This document shows positions 45,201 through 54,093 of a stretch of DNA of 64,000 nucleotides, in pieces (position 1 is the stretch's first letter; each line of letters begins with the position of its first letter). Origin of the DNA: an uncultured Hymenobacter sp. GTDB taxonomy: Bacteria > Bacteroidota > Bacteroidia > Cytophagales > Hymenobacteraceae. Where the stretch lies: contig CAJYPK010000044.1 of NCBI GenBank assembly GCA_913776615.1, forward strand, positions 101,995 through 165,994, given 5' to 3'. Under the pieces are notes generated by a model that was not told the DNA's origin, searched no databases, and saw only the letters and a list, made by a program, of their open reading frames with translations. The translations under genes were made by a program, and so were the position numbers.

Positions 45201-47297
45201 GTGGTGAGCGACGGCGGCACGACCATCACCGTGACGGTACCGGTGGGGGCCACCACCGGGCCGATTACGGTAACGTCGGTGGGGGGCGTGGGCACCTCGG
45301 CCACCCCGTTTATCATTCTGATCAATGATCTGATTGTCAGCACCCCGCAGGACGTACAGGGCACTTACAACAACGTACTGGTGACCGGCCCGGCCACCGG
45401 CGGCGCGGGCGTGGCCACCCTCACCGGCCCGCTCACGGTGCTGGCCGGGCTCACGGTGCAGGACGGCGGCACTTTGATTGCCAACTGCCAGCCCCTCACC
45501 GGTGCGGGCAGCTTCACCCTGGCCAGCGGGGCCACGCTGCACATTTGCGACGCAGCGGGCATCAGCCTCACCGGCGCTACCGGCGCGGTGCAGGTGGCGG
45601 GCCTGCGCTCGTTTTCGCCCGATGCCAGCTACGTGTACAACGGCACGGTAACCCAAATTACCGGTACCGGCCTGCCCAGCCAGGTCCGCAACCTGACGAC
45701 CACCAACGCCAGCGACGTCGTGCTGACGGCTCCCCTTACGGTAACCCAGGTGCTGACCGTGGGAGCCGCCGGCGACTTCGCCCTCAGCGGCTTGGCCCTG
45801 ACGCTGCCCTCGGGGGCCGCCGGCACGGCGCTGGTCGTCAATGCCAGCACCGGCATCGTGCGCGGCAACACGGCCACCATGCAGCGCTACCTCGACCCCA
45901 GCCGCAACAGTGGCCGCGGCTACCGGCACTACGCCTCGCCGGTGGCGGGTAGCACGGTGGCCAGCCTTACCACGGCGGGCTTCACTCCCGAAGTCAGCCA
46001 GGCCAGCGTCTACAACGCGGCGGCTGCGCCGGGCACCGTCACGCCTTTCCCGACGGTATTCGGCTACGACCAAAGCCGGCTCGGCACCGTCAGCAACGCC
46101 TACGCGGCCTTCGACCGGGGCTTTTTTGCGCCGGCTAGCCTGAGCGCACCGCTGGCCGTGGGCCGGGGCTACGCCGTCCACCTTGACGCTACCGCAGTGG
46201 TAAGCTTCACGGGCCAGCTCACCTCGGGCGACCTGACGCTCTCCCTGGCCCGCAACCCGGCCACCTCGGCCGAGGCCAGCGAGGCCGGCTGGCACCTGGT
46301 GGGCAACCCCTACCCCGCGCCGCTCGACTTTTCCCTGGTCGCCCCCGCCGACCGCCCCGGCCTCGATGCCAGCTGCTACGTATTTGAAAGCACCGGCCCC
46401 TACGCCGGGGCCTACCGGGCCTACGTCAACGGCGTGGGGGGCAGCCCGCTCATCGGTAGCAGCCAGGGCTTCTTCGTGCGGGTGAGTGAGGGTCAAACTG
46501 CTGGCACGCTTGCCTTCCGCAACAGTCAACGCCTCACCACCTTCGGCACCCAGGTGGCCATGCGCCGCACTGCCGCCGACCACCGTCCCCTGGTGCAGCT
46601 CGACCTGCGCGCCCCCGGCGGGGCCACCGACAGCTTTTACGCCTACGCCGAGGCGGGCGCAACGGCCGGCGTTGATGCCCAGTACGATGCCCGCAAACTG
46701 CCCAACTCGACGGGCCTCAACCTGGCCGGCGCTACCAGCGCCGGGGCGGGGCTGGCCATTGACGGGCGGGCGGCGTTCACCCCTGCCACGGTGCTGCCCC
46801 TGACGGTGGGCGTGCCAGACGCTGGCACTTATACGCTTACGGCCAGCTCCTTGCGCAACCTTCCCGCAGGTCTCAGCGCCTACCTGGCGGATGCCGCCAC
46901 GGGGCAAATAATGAATCTCAGCCAGCAGCCCCGCTATACCTTTACCGTGACGGCCGCCCAGGCTACCGCGCCGCTTACCGGGCGCTTTGCCCTGCGGTTC
47001 GGGGCGGCAGCCGCGTTGTCGGCCAGCGCCGCCCCGCCAGCTCCCGAGCTGGCGATATATCCCAACCCCGCCCACGGCAGCTTCACGGTCGTACTGCCCG
47101 CCGGGCTGGGGCCGGGCGCGGCCCACGTCCAACTGCTCAATAGCCTGGGCCAAGTGGTGCGCCAGCAGGTCGTAGCAGTAGCGGCCAGCGGCGCTCGCTT
47201 TACTATGCTCACCACGGGCTTGGCTACCGGGGTGTACAGCTTACGGCTCCAGGCTGGCACTACGCTGGTGCGGCGGGTGGTCGTGGAAGATATTTAA
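42210..47297 (+). CDS. Large T9SS-exported beta-propeller surface protein
   Basis: 1695 residues. Signal peptide (ends GHG-QG). The first about 950 residues contain many SBBP-type beta-propeller repeats, for example TGAWQWATRAGGIGLDAGTA with YLGGYFTGSIDFGDS. An IPT/TIG domain lies at about 955-1035 (FAAGSGNSGDRVVLTGRGFT). A beta-rich region follows, and the C-terminal about 75 residues form a T9SS type A sorting domain (LAIYPNPAHGSFTVVLP ... GVYSLRLQAGTTLVRRVVV). It should be secreted across the outer membrane by the type IX system and anchored or released. Biological role unknown; possibly adhesion or matrix. Confidence 0.88.
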   Translation: MHKFLLRFFLLAGGLLGLRVGHGQGIKWGAGPANYAFSGSSAGYQVVADAAGNTYLAGTGGASVAFGDLLPAAQRGTGGLFVLKRDPSGKPLWVLRGSASASPQQLLLGLDGAGQPVLAGSFAGRATFGNTSLTSAGGTDGFVARLSADGTWLGAVRAGGPLADRFTGLAVQADGTAYVTGSFLQTASFGELPTLAAASGARSTNLLVARLGATNTWEWAVGPDNSNASAGQGIALDNQGRVSVTGYFLDSLTLAGQPQLRARSDTRGVATGRDLFVAQLDAATGAWQWATRAGGIGLDAGTALAVDGSGQLYLGGYFTGSIDFGDSLALPVLTSRGGVDLVLARLSPTGTWQWATPAGGTGGGSITLPNSGTPSSVTEQILALVVDPAGTRVTVGGILASGSKLFGPDPAAVQLPATGARAFVAQATGATGTWLNAQALTNSFNLQIIWGLALAPGGGVHVAGQYIDALAYGTEQEAAAYPDTPLFDSIGAAGSIFTAVVAAQLLPDTGTWVQPLRIDNGGNLVVRATTHDAAGNTYVTGAFDGNVVLDTPVPTRLVSTGALDAFVGKLDPAGRWLWAVPGISAGTQIESGTGIAVDEAGRVTVTGQFRNARFGFGSLSAPGAPGASAGLLTVLAGLPSSDTFVAQLDAATGAPRWVTSLVGASQDDNQAFALWRDPATDDLVVAGTFSGTLATSSGGTLTVTATGQYDGFLARIGANGQWQWLRRAGGTGIGDGQRYNNLLFTSVQQDASGAYVVAGLVQGAAQLGSIQLSGCPRVNLYSSFVARLDAQAATWQWQYCDLNPSQYKELGNGGYLHAVAVDRAGNIYFPAPLNTGSNGYLLQQLSSAGTLRQSITVPNAQVQPAYMLTSDPAGGVVVAGSYAAPATFGSTTLPGSGNFVARLDASGAWSWAGQLNAMPLGALRVVDAGGTMTAVGTYKTVSRPSTQPFAVARVLPPPSIGSFAAGSGNSGDRVVLTGRGFTDADAVAFNGVNAPGFVVSDGGTTITVTVPVGATTGPITVTSVGGVGTSATPFIILINDLIVSTPQDVQGTYNNVLVTGPATGGAGVATLTGPLTVLAGLTVQDGGTLIANCQPLTGAGSFTLASGATLHICDAAGISLTGATGAVQVAGLRSFSPDASYVYNGTVTQITGTGLPSQVRNLTTTNASDVVLTAPLTVTQVLTVGAAGDFALSGLALTLPSGAAGTALVVNASTGIVRGNTATMQRYLDPSRNSGRGYRHYASPVAGSTVASLTTAGFTPEVSQASVYNAAAAPGTVTPFPTVFGYDQSRLGTVSNAYAAFDRGFFAPASLSAPLAVGRGYAVHLDATAVVSFTGQLTSGDLTLSLARNPATSAEASEAGWHLVGNPYPAPLDFSLVAPADRPGLDASCYVFESTGPYAGAYRAYVNGVGGSPLIGSSQGFFVRVSEGQTAGTLAFRNSQRLTTFGTQVAMRRTAADHRPLVQLDLRAPGGATDSFYAYAEAGATAGVDAQYDARKLPNSTGLNLAGATSAGAGLAIDGRAAFTPATVLPLTVGVPDAGTYTLTASSLRNLPAGLSAYLADAATGQIMNLSQQPRYTFTVTAAQATAPLTGRFALRFGAAAALSASAAPPAPELAIYPNPAHGSFTVVLPAGLGPGAAHVQLLNSLGQVVRQQVVAVAASGARFTMLTTGLATGVYSLRLQAGTTLVRRVVVEDI

Positions 47298-47448
47298 CGC
47301 TCTTCAGGCGTGGGCGCCCCCCCCGGCCCCCTTTGAGCCTATTGTTAGGGCTTGAGGGTAAGAGGATATGAGGGTGGAAGGGTATGAGGCACGCCTCCTA
47401 AACCCTTACCCTCCTACCCTCACGCCCTGCTATCACCTGGCCCCAGCC

Positions 47449-48489
47449 TCACGCCTCCCGCTGCGACGAGTCGCGCACGATCAGCTTGGGCTTGAGCACG
47501 ATGCCGCGGGGGGTCGTGCTTTTGTGGTCAGGCGTGGGCAGCATCTTTTGCAGCTGCTGCACGGCGGTGCGGCCCATTTGCTCGCAGCGCTGGTCGACGG
47601 TGGTGAGGGCGGGCTCAGTGAGCTGGGTGAAGACCTCGTTGCTGAAGCCCGCAATGGCCACGTCTTCGGGCACCCGGAAGCCCAGCTTCTTGGCTACCTG
47701 CATGCCGCCCACGGCGGCCAGGTCGTTGGAGCTGAACACTCCGTCGGGGCGGCGCGTGGGCGAGAGGCGCAGCAGGCCGCGCATGGCGGCGGCCCCGCCC
47801 TGCTGGCTCAGCTCGCAGAAGGCGATGAGGCGCGGATCGGGCACGAGGCCGTGGGCGGCCAGCGCGTCGAGGTAGCCCTGGTGGCGGTTTTTGTGGATGT
47901 TGACGTGCAGCGGGCCGGTGAAGTGCGCAATGCGGCGGCAGCCCTGGGCCAGCAGGTGCTCCACCACCTGGTAGGCCCCGAGGTAGTCGTTGAGCGTCAC
48001 CGAGGTTACGTTGGCTCCCTTAAAGCCCTGCACCACCCGGTCGAAAAACACGAGCGGCACGCCCTGCTGACGCACGGCCTCGAAGTGCTCGAAATCGGTG
48101 GTTGTATCGGAGAGCGAGAGCAGAATGCCCGCCACCTGCGCGCCCATCAGCAGCTCGATAATCTGCTTTTCCTGCTGCGAATCTTCGTTCGACTGGCAGA
48201 TCATCACGTTGAAGCCCGCCGCGCTGGCCTCGCTGGCAATGCCGTGGATAACCTCGGGAAAGAAGTAACCCGTGATGTGCGGCACGATCACGCCCAGCGT
48301 ATTGCTGCGGCCCCGGCGCAGGCCCGCGGCCAGGGGGTTGGGCTGGTAGTGCAGCTCCTTGGCCAGCTGGCGCACGCGGGCCTTGGTGGCCTCGCTCACG
48401 TCGTGGTGGTCGGCCAGCGCACGGGAGATGGTCGAGGCCGACAGGCCCAGGGCCTTGGCCAGGTCGGTAATGGAAGCACGACGATTCAT
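47449..48489 (-). CDS. LacI-family transcriptional regulator
   Basis: 346 residues from the ATG at 48489, which places the HTH at the N-terminus; an upstream in-frame extension lacks family similarity. The HTH covers residues 3-50 (ITDLAKALGLSASTISRALADHHDVSEATKARV), with the hinge following. A periplasmic-binding-protein-like sugar domain follows (LGVIVPHITGYFFPEVIHGI, VFSSNDLAAVGGMQVAKKLG, DVAIAGFSNE). It would repress or activate sugar genes in response to a sugar or sugar phosphate. A matching operator, GCAAACGTTTGC, lies in the SusC leader at 9849, but the regulator is 38 kb away and other LacI proteins may exist, so the link is only suggestive. No operator was found in its own promoter. 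Confidence 0.95.
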   Translation of the reverse strand: MNRRASITDLAKALGLSASTISRALADHHDVSEATKARVRQLAKELHYQPNPLAAGLRRGRSNTLGVIVPHITGYFFPEVIHGIASEASAAGFNVMICQSNEDSQQEKQIIELLMGAQVAGILLSLSDTTTDFEHFEAVRQQGVPLVFFDRVVQGFKGANVTSVTLNDYLGAYQVVEHLLAQGCRRIAHFTGPLHVNIHKNRHQGYLDALAAHGLVPDPRLIAFCELSQQGGAAAMRGLLRLSPTRRPDGVFSSNDLAAVGGMQVAKKLGFRVPEDVAIAGFSNEVFTQLTEPALTTVDQRCEQMGRTAVQQLQKMLPTPDHKSTTPRGIVLKPKLIVRDSSQREA

Positions 48490-48564
48490 AGGCAGCAACA
48501 GCGAAAGCACAAACAACAACGCCCGCCGGCCCGGAGTTGCCCCCGGGCCCGGCAGTACGGCTGG

Positions 48565-48572
48565 CAAACTTA
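48565..48572 (-). promoter_or_regulatory. -7 box for the LacI-family gene
   Basis: On the minus strand it reads TAAGTTTG, matching TAnnTTTG, with a leader of about 70 bases before the ATG at 48489. Confidence 0.5.
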
Positions 48573-48697
48573 GCCCCGCCGCGCCCAAGCCCGGCCCGGA
48601 GTCGGTCAAAACGGCGCAGCTTGCGTATAGACTAAAGAACACCCAATTGGTAACACCCGTTGCTAGTTGTATTATTCCGGCCTTCGTAGCTTGCCGT

Positions 48698-51600
48698 ATG
48701 AAGTCGTTTCCCCTCTGGCGTGTGCTAGGTGTTGGTTTTTTACTTCTGCTGCTACTAATCGGGCTGGCCGGCTGGCTCGTGGGCAGCCACTACGGTCGCA
48801 CCTACGTAAAGCAGCTGGTGCGCGAGCAGCTTACCCGCAACTCGGAGCTGGTGCTCGACCCGTTTGACGTAGATTTTTCGGTGTGGCAGGATTTCCCGCA
48901 CGTGACGGCCTCGCTGGGCCACCTCACCCTGCGCGACAGCGCGCACCACCGCACGCTGCCCGTATTGCGCCTGGGCCGCGCCGACCTGCGCCTCAACCTG
49001 CGCGAGCTGCTGCACCGCCGCGTGCAGGTAACGCGCCTCACCCTGCGCGACGTGGCCATCGGCCAGCGCGTCGATTCGCTGGGCCGCATCTGGGGCCTGC
49101 GCGGCAAGAAGCGCGCCGCCACCGGCGAGGCCCCCAAAATCGACCTGGCGCTGGATTCGATCGTCATTTACAATTTCGGCATCTTTACCCGCAACGACTA
49201 CATCGGCAGCGCCTTGCGCGGGCGGGTATACCAGGCCCGGATCGCCGCCAGCCTGCGCCAGGGCATCCTGGCCGTGCGGGGCCGCTTCGATGGCCGCCTC
49301 GACCAGCTGCGCAACCGCAGCGGCGACCTGCTCACCAACGAGCCGGTGCGGGCCTGGCTGCACTACCGCTACGACTTCCGGCAGCGGCAAGGCACCTTTT
49401 ACGACAGCCGCGCCACGCTCAACGGCGATACCGTGCGCATCAGCGGCACCCACACCGCCGACAAGGCCCCCGGCAACGGCCCGCCCCGGGGCACCGTGCT
49501 CGACTTGCGCTTCGCGGGGAGCCAGCCGTTGCTGGCGGTGCTGCACGCCACGCTCCCACCCACCCTGCGCCCCATGCTCCACGGGGCCAGCAGCCCCAGC
49601 AAGGCGCATATCGAATACCTGATGTCGGGGCTGAGCGGGCCGCTGGTGCGCCCGCACATCGTCCTAAACTTCGGCCTGCGCGGGGCCAGCATTCGCTGGC
49701 CCGACTCCACGCGGCGCATCGACCGCTGGGACTTGCAGGGCACCTACGACAACGGCCCCGCCCACCTGCCCCAGACCATGTCGCTCAACCTCAGCCAGTG
49801 TCGCATCTACTCGCCGGCCGGGCTGCTGGATATGGCGTTTGTGCTGCGCGATTTTCGCCGGCCCTACATCAAGGGGCGGCTGCACGGCCGCACCGCGCTG
49901 CCCGCCCTCACGGCGATGCTTTCGCCCGCGCACTGGCACGCCAGCCGGGGCATTGCCGACCTCGACGTGCGCCTGCACGGCCTGCTGCCCGCCGTGACCC
50001 AGCAGCAGCGGCGACGCGGCGACATTCGCAAAAACCTGTCGCTGCACGGCACCGCCACCCTGCACGACGCCACCTTTGCGCTGGCCGGCCGCCGGCACGA
50101 CCTGCACAATCTCAACGTGCGCATTGGCCTCAACGACAGCCTGTGGCAGCTGTCCAACGCCTCGGGCGTGCTGGCGGGCATGAGCTTTAAGGCGTCGGCC
50201 ACTACTACTTACCTGCTCGATTTTTTTACCGATCAGCATCCTACCACCACCATCAAGGGGCGCTTCGAGGTCGATACCCTCGACATTAGCCGGCTGCGCC
50301 AGCTGCTGCGCCCGGTGCCGGGCCACTCGCTGGCCGCCCGGCCCAATCGCCGCCAGCCGCGCAGCCTGGCCGAGCGCCGCCGCCTCGCCGCGACCCTGGG
50401 CAGCCGCATCATTCCGGCCGGGATGCTGCTCGACGTAGATCTGCGCTGCGGCCACCTGGCCCTGGCTACCGATACCCTGCGCGACATGGCCGTGCACATC
50501 CGCCACGACAATCGCCGGGTGCAACTCACCGGCATCCAGGCAAGGCTCTGGGATGGGGAGGTGCGCGGCGAGGCCCAGTGGCCCACTGACTCGACCAATC
50601 GGGTGGCTCCGGTAGTGTACAACGTTGACTTCAAATTTGATACCCTCAACTACCGCTCGCTGCTGGAGCGGCTGTCGCGCCCGCCCAAGCGCTCGCGCAA
50701 GTCGCCGGGCAGCCCAGCCATCCGCGAATTGCTGCTGGCTGCCAACGGTAAGCTGAACTACGAAATCAATTCCCTCGTGCTGCCCGACGGCCAGCGCCTG
50801 CGCGACCTGCGCCTGCGCTTCGACAAGCAGGGCCCCACCCTGCACCTGCCCTACGTGTACTTCGTGGCCCCGCAGGGCGGGGTGGGCAGCGGCTCGGCCA
50901 CCGCCCAGCTCGATGGCATTCACATCGACCGCGCCGATGCCAGCCTCTACCTCCGCTACCCTACCCTCGACGTGCCCATGCTGCTGCGGATGCTGGCCAG
51001 CTTATCGCCGCCGCGCACCGACTCGGCCGCCGTGGCGGCCCGGCGCAGCCAGCGCACGGCGCGCCGCACGGCCCGCCGACGCGCCGGCAAAGAAAACGCC
51101 AGCTCGCTCCTGAACGCGGGCCGCTTCACGGCGCTGCTGCGCGTGGAAGCCGACCACGTGCGCTACGCAGCCGTGCGGGGCTCGCAATTTCAGCTCGTGA
51201 CGCACTTGCAGGCCGGCGAGGCCATTCTCGACGATTGCACCATGAATGCGCTCGGCGGCCGGCTCACGCTGCGGGGTCGGCTCATCACCAACGCGGGCCG
51301 GCTGCACCATCCCTTGCAGGTGCAGGCCCTGCTCGAAGATATTCAGCTGCCGCAGCTCTTTGGCACGGCGACGGCCATGCGGCTCAACGTGTTGCAGAGC
51401 GACAACATCCGGGGTGAGCTGCGCTGTGCGGCGGCCCTGCGCACCGACCTCGACGAGAAGTTTATTCCCAATTTCGACCACACCAACGCCTACCTCAAGG
51501 CCGATATTCACAACCTCGAACTCCTCGACGTGGAGGCCTTGCAGGAAGCGCTGCGCTTTTTCAAGAAGCGCACCGAGCATTTATACTTTGAGCCGGTCAG

Positions 51601-52021
51601 CACCGAGTTTATTCTGAGCCGGGGCGAATTGCTCATTCCAAACCTGAATCTCAACAGCAACCTGACCGAGCTGCAAATCCACGGCCGCTACGACCTCGAC
51701 GGCCGCGCCGACCTCTACGTGGGCATGAACCCGCTGCACGCCCTGTTTGGCAACAACGAGAAGCGCATCGCCCGCATCCAGGCCGGCGAGGCCACCACCC
51801 GTCACGACCCCAAGCTCACCTACGTGAACCTGAGCCGCGAGTTACCCCACACCAAGTACCGCGTCAAGCTTTTCCAGAAAAAAGAGCAGCGCCAGGCCCA
51901 GGCCAAGCTGCGCCAACAGGTGCGCCAGCTCGTGCTCACCCAGCGCCTCGATACGACGATGCGGCTACTGCCGCGCTCCCCCGCCATTGTGCCCACGGGC
52001 AAGCTGGCCACGTCGCCGTAG
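48698..52021 (+). CDS. AsmA-like envelope protein
   Basis: 1107 residues. One N-terminal TM helix (about 8-30; VGFLLLLLLIGLAGWLVG) anchors a very long beta-rich periplasmic part typical of AsmA/TamB-type repeating beta-groove proteins (ELVLDPFDVDFSVWQDFPHV, LTLRDSAHH). The C-terminal AsmA segment reads LIPNLNLNSNLTELQIHGRYDLDGRADLYVGMNPLHALFG. Such proteins are thought to move or organise phospholipids between the membranes. Start ATG 48698 is preferred over the longer frame because it gives the TM anchor at the N-terminus. It is divergent from the LacI gene; the starts are 209 bp apart. Confidence 0.88.
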   Translation: MKSFPLWRVLGVGFLLLLLLIGLAGWLVGSHYGRTYVKQLVREQLTRNSELVLDPFDVDFSVWQDFPHVTASLGHLTLRDSAHHRTLPVLRLGRADLRLNLRELLHRRVQVTRLTLRDVAIGQRVDSLGRIWGLRGKKRAATGEAPKIDLALDSIVIYNFGIFTRNDYIGSALRGRVYQARIAASLRQGILAVRGRFDGRLDQLRNRSGDLLTNEPVRAWLHYRYDFRQRQGTFYDSRATLNGDTVRISGTHTADKAPGNGPPRGTVLDLRFAGSQPLLAVLHATLPPTLRPMLHGASSPSKAHIEYLMSGLSGPLVRPHIVLNFGLRGASIRWPDSTRRIDRWDLQGTYDNGPAHLPQTMSLNLSQCRIYSPAGLLDMAFVLRDFRRPYIKGRLHGRTALPALTAMLSPAHWHASRGIADLDVRLHGLLPAVTQQQRRRGDIRKNLSLHGTATLHDATFALAGRRHDLHNLNVRIGLNDSLWQLSNASGVLAGMSFKASATTTYLLDFFTDQHPTTTIKGRFEVDTLDISRLRQLLRPVPGHSLAARPNRRQPRSLAERRRLAATLGSRIIPAGMLLDVDLRCGHLALATDTLRDMAVHIRHDNRRVQLTGIQARLWDGEVRGEAQWPTDSTNRVAPVVYNVDFKFDTLNYRSLLERLSRPPKRSRKSPGSPAIRELLLAANGKLNYEINSLVLPDGQRLRDLRLRFDKQGPTLHLPYVYFVAPQGGVGSGSATAQLDGIHIDRADASLYLRYPTLDVPMLLRMLASLSPPRTDSAAVAARRSQRTARRTARRRAGKENASSLLNAGRFTALLRVEADHVRYAAVRGSQFQLVTHLQAGEAILDDCTMNALGGRLTLRGRLITNAGRLHHPLQVQALLEDIQLPQLFGTATAMRLNVLQSDNIRGELRCAAALRTDLDEKFIPNFDHTNAYLKADIHNLELLDVEALQEALRFFKKRTEHLYFEPVSTEFILSRGELLIPNLNLNSNLTELQIHGRYDLDGRADLYVGMNPLHALFGNNEKRIARIQAGEATTRHDPKLTYVNLSRELPHTKYRVKLFQKKEQRQAQAKLRQQVRQLVLTQRLDTTMRLLPRSPAIVPTGKLATSP

Positions 52022-52065
52022 GGGCTTGGTTTGTGACGGCCCACTACAGAAAGCAGCTAATTTAC

Positions 52066-52284
52066 AGCGGTTCCGTGGTCAGTGTACAGCTTGTCGTAGG
52101 TCTAACGCGAGCGCCTCACCCCCCAACCCCCTCTCCGAAAAGGAGAGGGGGAGCCGCCCGCAAACACACGCAACTACTTGTTAGGTCTTCGTCAGGCTCC
52201 CCCTCTCCTTTTCGGAGAGGGGGCCGGGGGGTGAGGCGCTCGCGTCAGACCTACGACAAGCTGTACACTGATCACGAAACTGCT
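52066..52284. repeat. 219-bp palindromic element, family C
   Basis: Arms of about 90 bp. The outer parts AGTGTACAGCTTGTCGTAGG / CCTACGACAAGCTGTACACT are exact complements. Inner parts carry CCCCTCTCCGAAAAGGAGAG on both sides, the module shared with 61150-61350. Confidence 0.85.
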
Positions 52285-52293
52285 CTAAGCTAC

Positions 52294-52334
52294 AACGTCT
52301 GTCCTGCTGAGCTTGCCGCAGCAGGACAGACGTT
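52294..52334. terminator. Hairpin terminator between convergent genes
   Basis: Stem AACGTCTGTCCTGCTG / CAGCAGGACAGACGTT (16 bp) with a 9-base loop (AGCTTGCCG), followed by a T-run on the plus strand. The loop region resembles a minimal family B element. Confidence 0.75.
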
Positions 52335-52410
52335 TTTTAGTAAGTCTACTTAACTCAGGCTACCTAATCAGCTTTTGGCTCAGCCTAGTGAGCCACCCGT
52401 CTAGCTCGCT

Positions 52411-52437
52411 GTTACACCCAGCTGGAGCTTGGCGTTA
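52411..52437. repeat. Variant copy of repeat family D
   Basis: Contains CAGCTGGAGCTTGGCGTTAC, close to the 20-mer at 2946 and 61430. Confidence 0.55.
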
Positions 52438-52446
52438 CGCGCTATA

Positions 52447-53445
52447 CTAGCCAGCCACAATCGCGTCTATCTGGGCCAGTTCCTCGGCACTCAGCTGGCC
52501 ATTGTGCAGGCTGCCGACGGCGTCGGTCACCTGCTGCGGGCGGCTGGCCCCGATGATGACGGAAGTCAGGCGCGGGTCGCGCAGTACCCAGGTCAGGGCC
52601 AGCTGGGCCAGGGTTTGGCCGCGGCGCTGGGCCAGGGCGTTGAGTTGGCGGGCTTTTTCGATGTTTGCGGGCGAAAGCTGATTTTCCTCAATGGCCCCGT
52701 TGCCGAGCTTGCGGGCGGCGCGCGAGTCGGGCGGCACGCCCTGCAAGTACTTATCGGTCAGCACGCCCTGGGCCAGCGCGGAAAAGGCGATGCAGCCCAC
52801 CCCTTCCTCGGCCAGCACGTCGAGCAAGCCTTCCTCGGGCGTGCGCACCAGCAGCGAGTACTTGGGCTGATGAATGAGGCAGGGCGTACCCAGCTCGCGC
52901 AGGATGGCGCAGGCCCGGCGCGCCTCGGCGGGGCCGTAGTTCGACAAGCCCACGTACAGCGCCTTGCCCTGGCGCACCAGCGCGTCGAGCGCGCCCATGC
53001 TTTCTTCGAGCGGGGTGTCGGCGTCGGGGCGGTGGTGGTAGAAAATATCGACGTAGTCGAGGCCCATCCGGCGCAGGCTTTGGTCGAGACTGGCCATGAG
53101 ATACTTGCGCGAGCCACCGTCGCCGTAGGGGCCGGGCCACATGCCGTAGCCGGCCTTGGTGGAGATAATCAGCTCGTCGCGGTAGGGCCGAAAATCGCTT
53201 TGGTAGAGCCGGCCGAAGGTTTCCTCGGCCCCGCCGGCGGGCGGGCCGTAGTTGTTGGCAAGGTCAAAATGGGTAATGCCCGCGTCGAAGGCCGTGCGCA
53301 GAATGTCGCGGCAGCCGGCCAGGGCATTTACCTCCCCGAAGTTTTGCCACAGCCCCACCGAAATGGCGGGCAGCCGCAGGCCGCTGCGCCCGCAGCGGCG
53401 GTAGCTCATGGTATCGTAACGGGTGGGATTGGGTTGGTAAGACAT
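52447..53445 (-). CDS. Aldo/keto reductase, YghZ/Gpr-like
   Basis: 332 residues from the ATG at 53445. A TIM-barrel NADPH-dependent reductase with the catalytic tetrad in FDLANNYGP (Asp, Tyr), ISTKAGYG (Lys) and FYHHRPD (His). The opening MSYRRCGRSGLRLPAISVGLW and the block GMWPGPYGDGGSRKYL are typical of the L-glyceraldehyde-3-phosphate reductase (YghZ/GprA) subgroup. It likely detoxifies methylglyoxal or reduces glyceraldehyde 3-phosphate; the substrate is inferred from subgroup. Confidence 0.92.
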   Translation of the reverse strand: MSYQPNPTRYDTMSYRRCGRSGLRLPAISVGLWQNFGEVNALAGCRDILRTAFDAGITHFDLANNYGPPAGGAEETFGRLYQSDFRPYRDELIISTKAGYGMWPGPYGDGGSRKYLMASLDQSLRRMGLDYVDIFYHHRPDADTPLEESMGALDALVRQGKALYVGLSNYGPAEARRACAILRELGTPCLIHQPKYSLLVRTPEEGLLDVLAEEGVGCIAFSALAQGVLTDKYLQGVPPDSRAARKLGNGAIEENQLSPANIEKARQLNALAQRRGQTLAQLALTWVLRDPRLTSVIIGASRPQQVTDAVGSLHNGQLSAEELAQIDAIVAG

Positions 53446-53511
53446 GGCAACTGTGGTGGAAGGTGAAGAGGCAGTAAATAATCTGTCAGGTAGATAAAAG
53501 CTCAACAACCT

Positions 53512-53590
53512 GTCATGCTGAGCTTGCGAAGCATCTTCTCACGAATGGTTTGCCCCGACGTGAGACGATGCTTCGCAAGCTCAGCATGAC
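53512..53590. repeat. 79-bp inverted repeat, family B
   Basis: Arms GTCATGCTGAGCTTGCGAAG / CTTCGCAAGCTCAGCATGAC are exact complements, followed inward by CATC. The sequence between the arms differs from other members. Confidence 0.85.
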
Positions 53591-53623
53591 AGACGGCTTT
53601 CAACTCACAAGGAAACTATGCTC

Positions 53624-54010
53624 CTAGCTGGCCTGCTTCTGCGCGTGCCAGAGCACGAGCTGCCAGCCCTTAGCCTCATCTTTGATGTACACGACCGCGT
53701 ACTTAATACGGGTAAAGCTGGGCTGGCCGTCGGCCCCGGGACCCAGGTCAATCTGAATGAGCGCGTTGACGATGGCCGTGTGGTCATCATTATAGGGGCG
53801 CACTACCATCTGCTCGATATCCACCTGGTCGTAGCGGCTCTGGCCGCTGGCGATGGAGGCGAGGTAGCTGGTTTTAGTATCCTGGTGGCCGTTGGAATGG
53901 GTGTAGATGAGGTCGTCGGCCAAGATGGTTTCCAGGGTGGGGAGGTCTTTGGCGATTTGGGCGTCGAAGCGGCGGCGCTCCAGCTGTTCGATTTCCTGAA
54001 TGGCGGACAT
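53624..54010 (-). CDS. SnoaL-like / DUF4440 protein (NTF2 fold)
   Basis: 128 residues from the ATG at 54010. It shows the DUF4440 pattern: IQEIEQLERRRFDAQIAKDL, LADDLIYTHSNGHQDTKTSYL, and a final strand WQLVLWHAQK. NTF2-like proteins form small cone-shaped dimers that bind ligands or act as isomerases or dehydratases; no catalytic role can be assigned here. It has no signal peptide and may be co-transcribed with DNA polymerase IV upstream (83 bp apart). Confidence 0.88.
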   Translation of the reverse strand: MSAIQEIEQLERRRFDAQIAKDLPTLETILADDLIYTHSNGHQDTKTSYLASIASGQSRYDQVDIEQMVVRPYNDDHTAIVNALIQIDLGPGADGQPSFTRIKYAVVYIKDEAKGWQLVLWHAQKQAS

Positions 54011-54093
54011 GGGCGGTGAGATGGTGAACTGGTAAGATGGTGAGTTTTGCAAAGGAACGGCTGGGTGGACTACCGGGCCGGCGGCCGGGTTGG

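Larger units (their letters stand above)
52022..52446. other. Intergenic region filled with palindromic repeats
   Basis: 425 bp between the convergent AsmA-like and aldo/keto reductase genes. It holds a 219-bp family C element, a terminator-like hairpin and a family D copy. No gene is supported. Confidence 0.7.

Noticed and set aside
47298..47448. Terminator between the T9SS protein and LacI genes
   Set aside because: There are opposing GAGGGTA-rich and TACCCTC-rich tracts, but pairing is imperfect and there is no clear T-run, so it is left out of the feature list.
48490..48642. N-terminal extension of the LacI gene
   Set aside because: The DNA-binding domain begins directly after the ATG at 48489, and the extension crosses the predicted promoter.
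52066..52284. CRISPR array
   Set aside because: The repeats are inverted, not regularly spaced direct repeats, and no cas gene is present.
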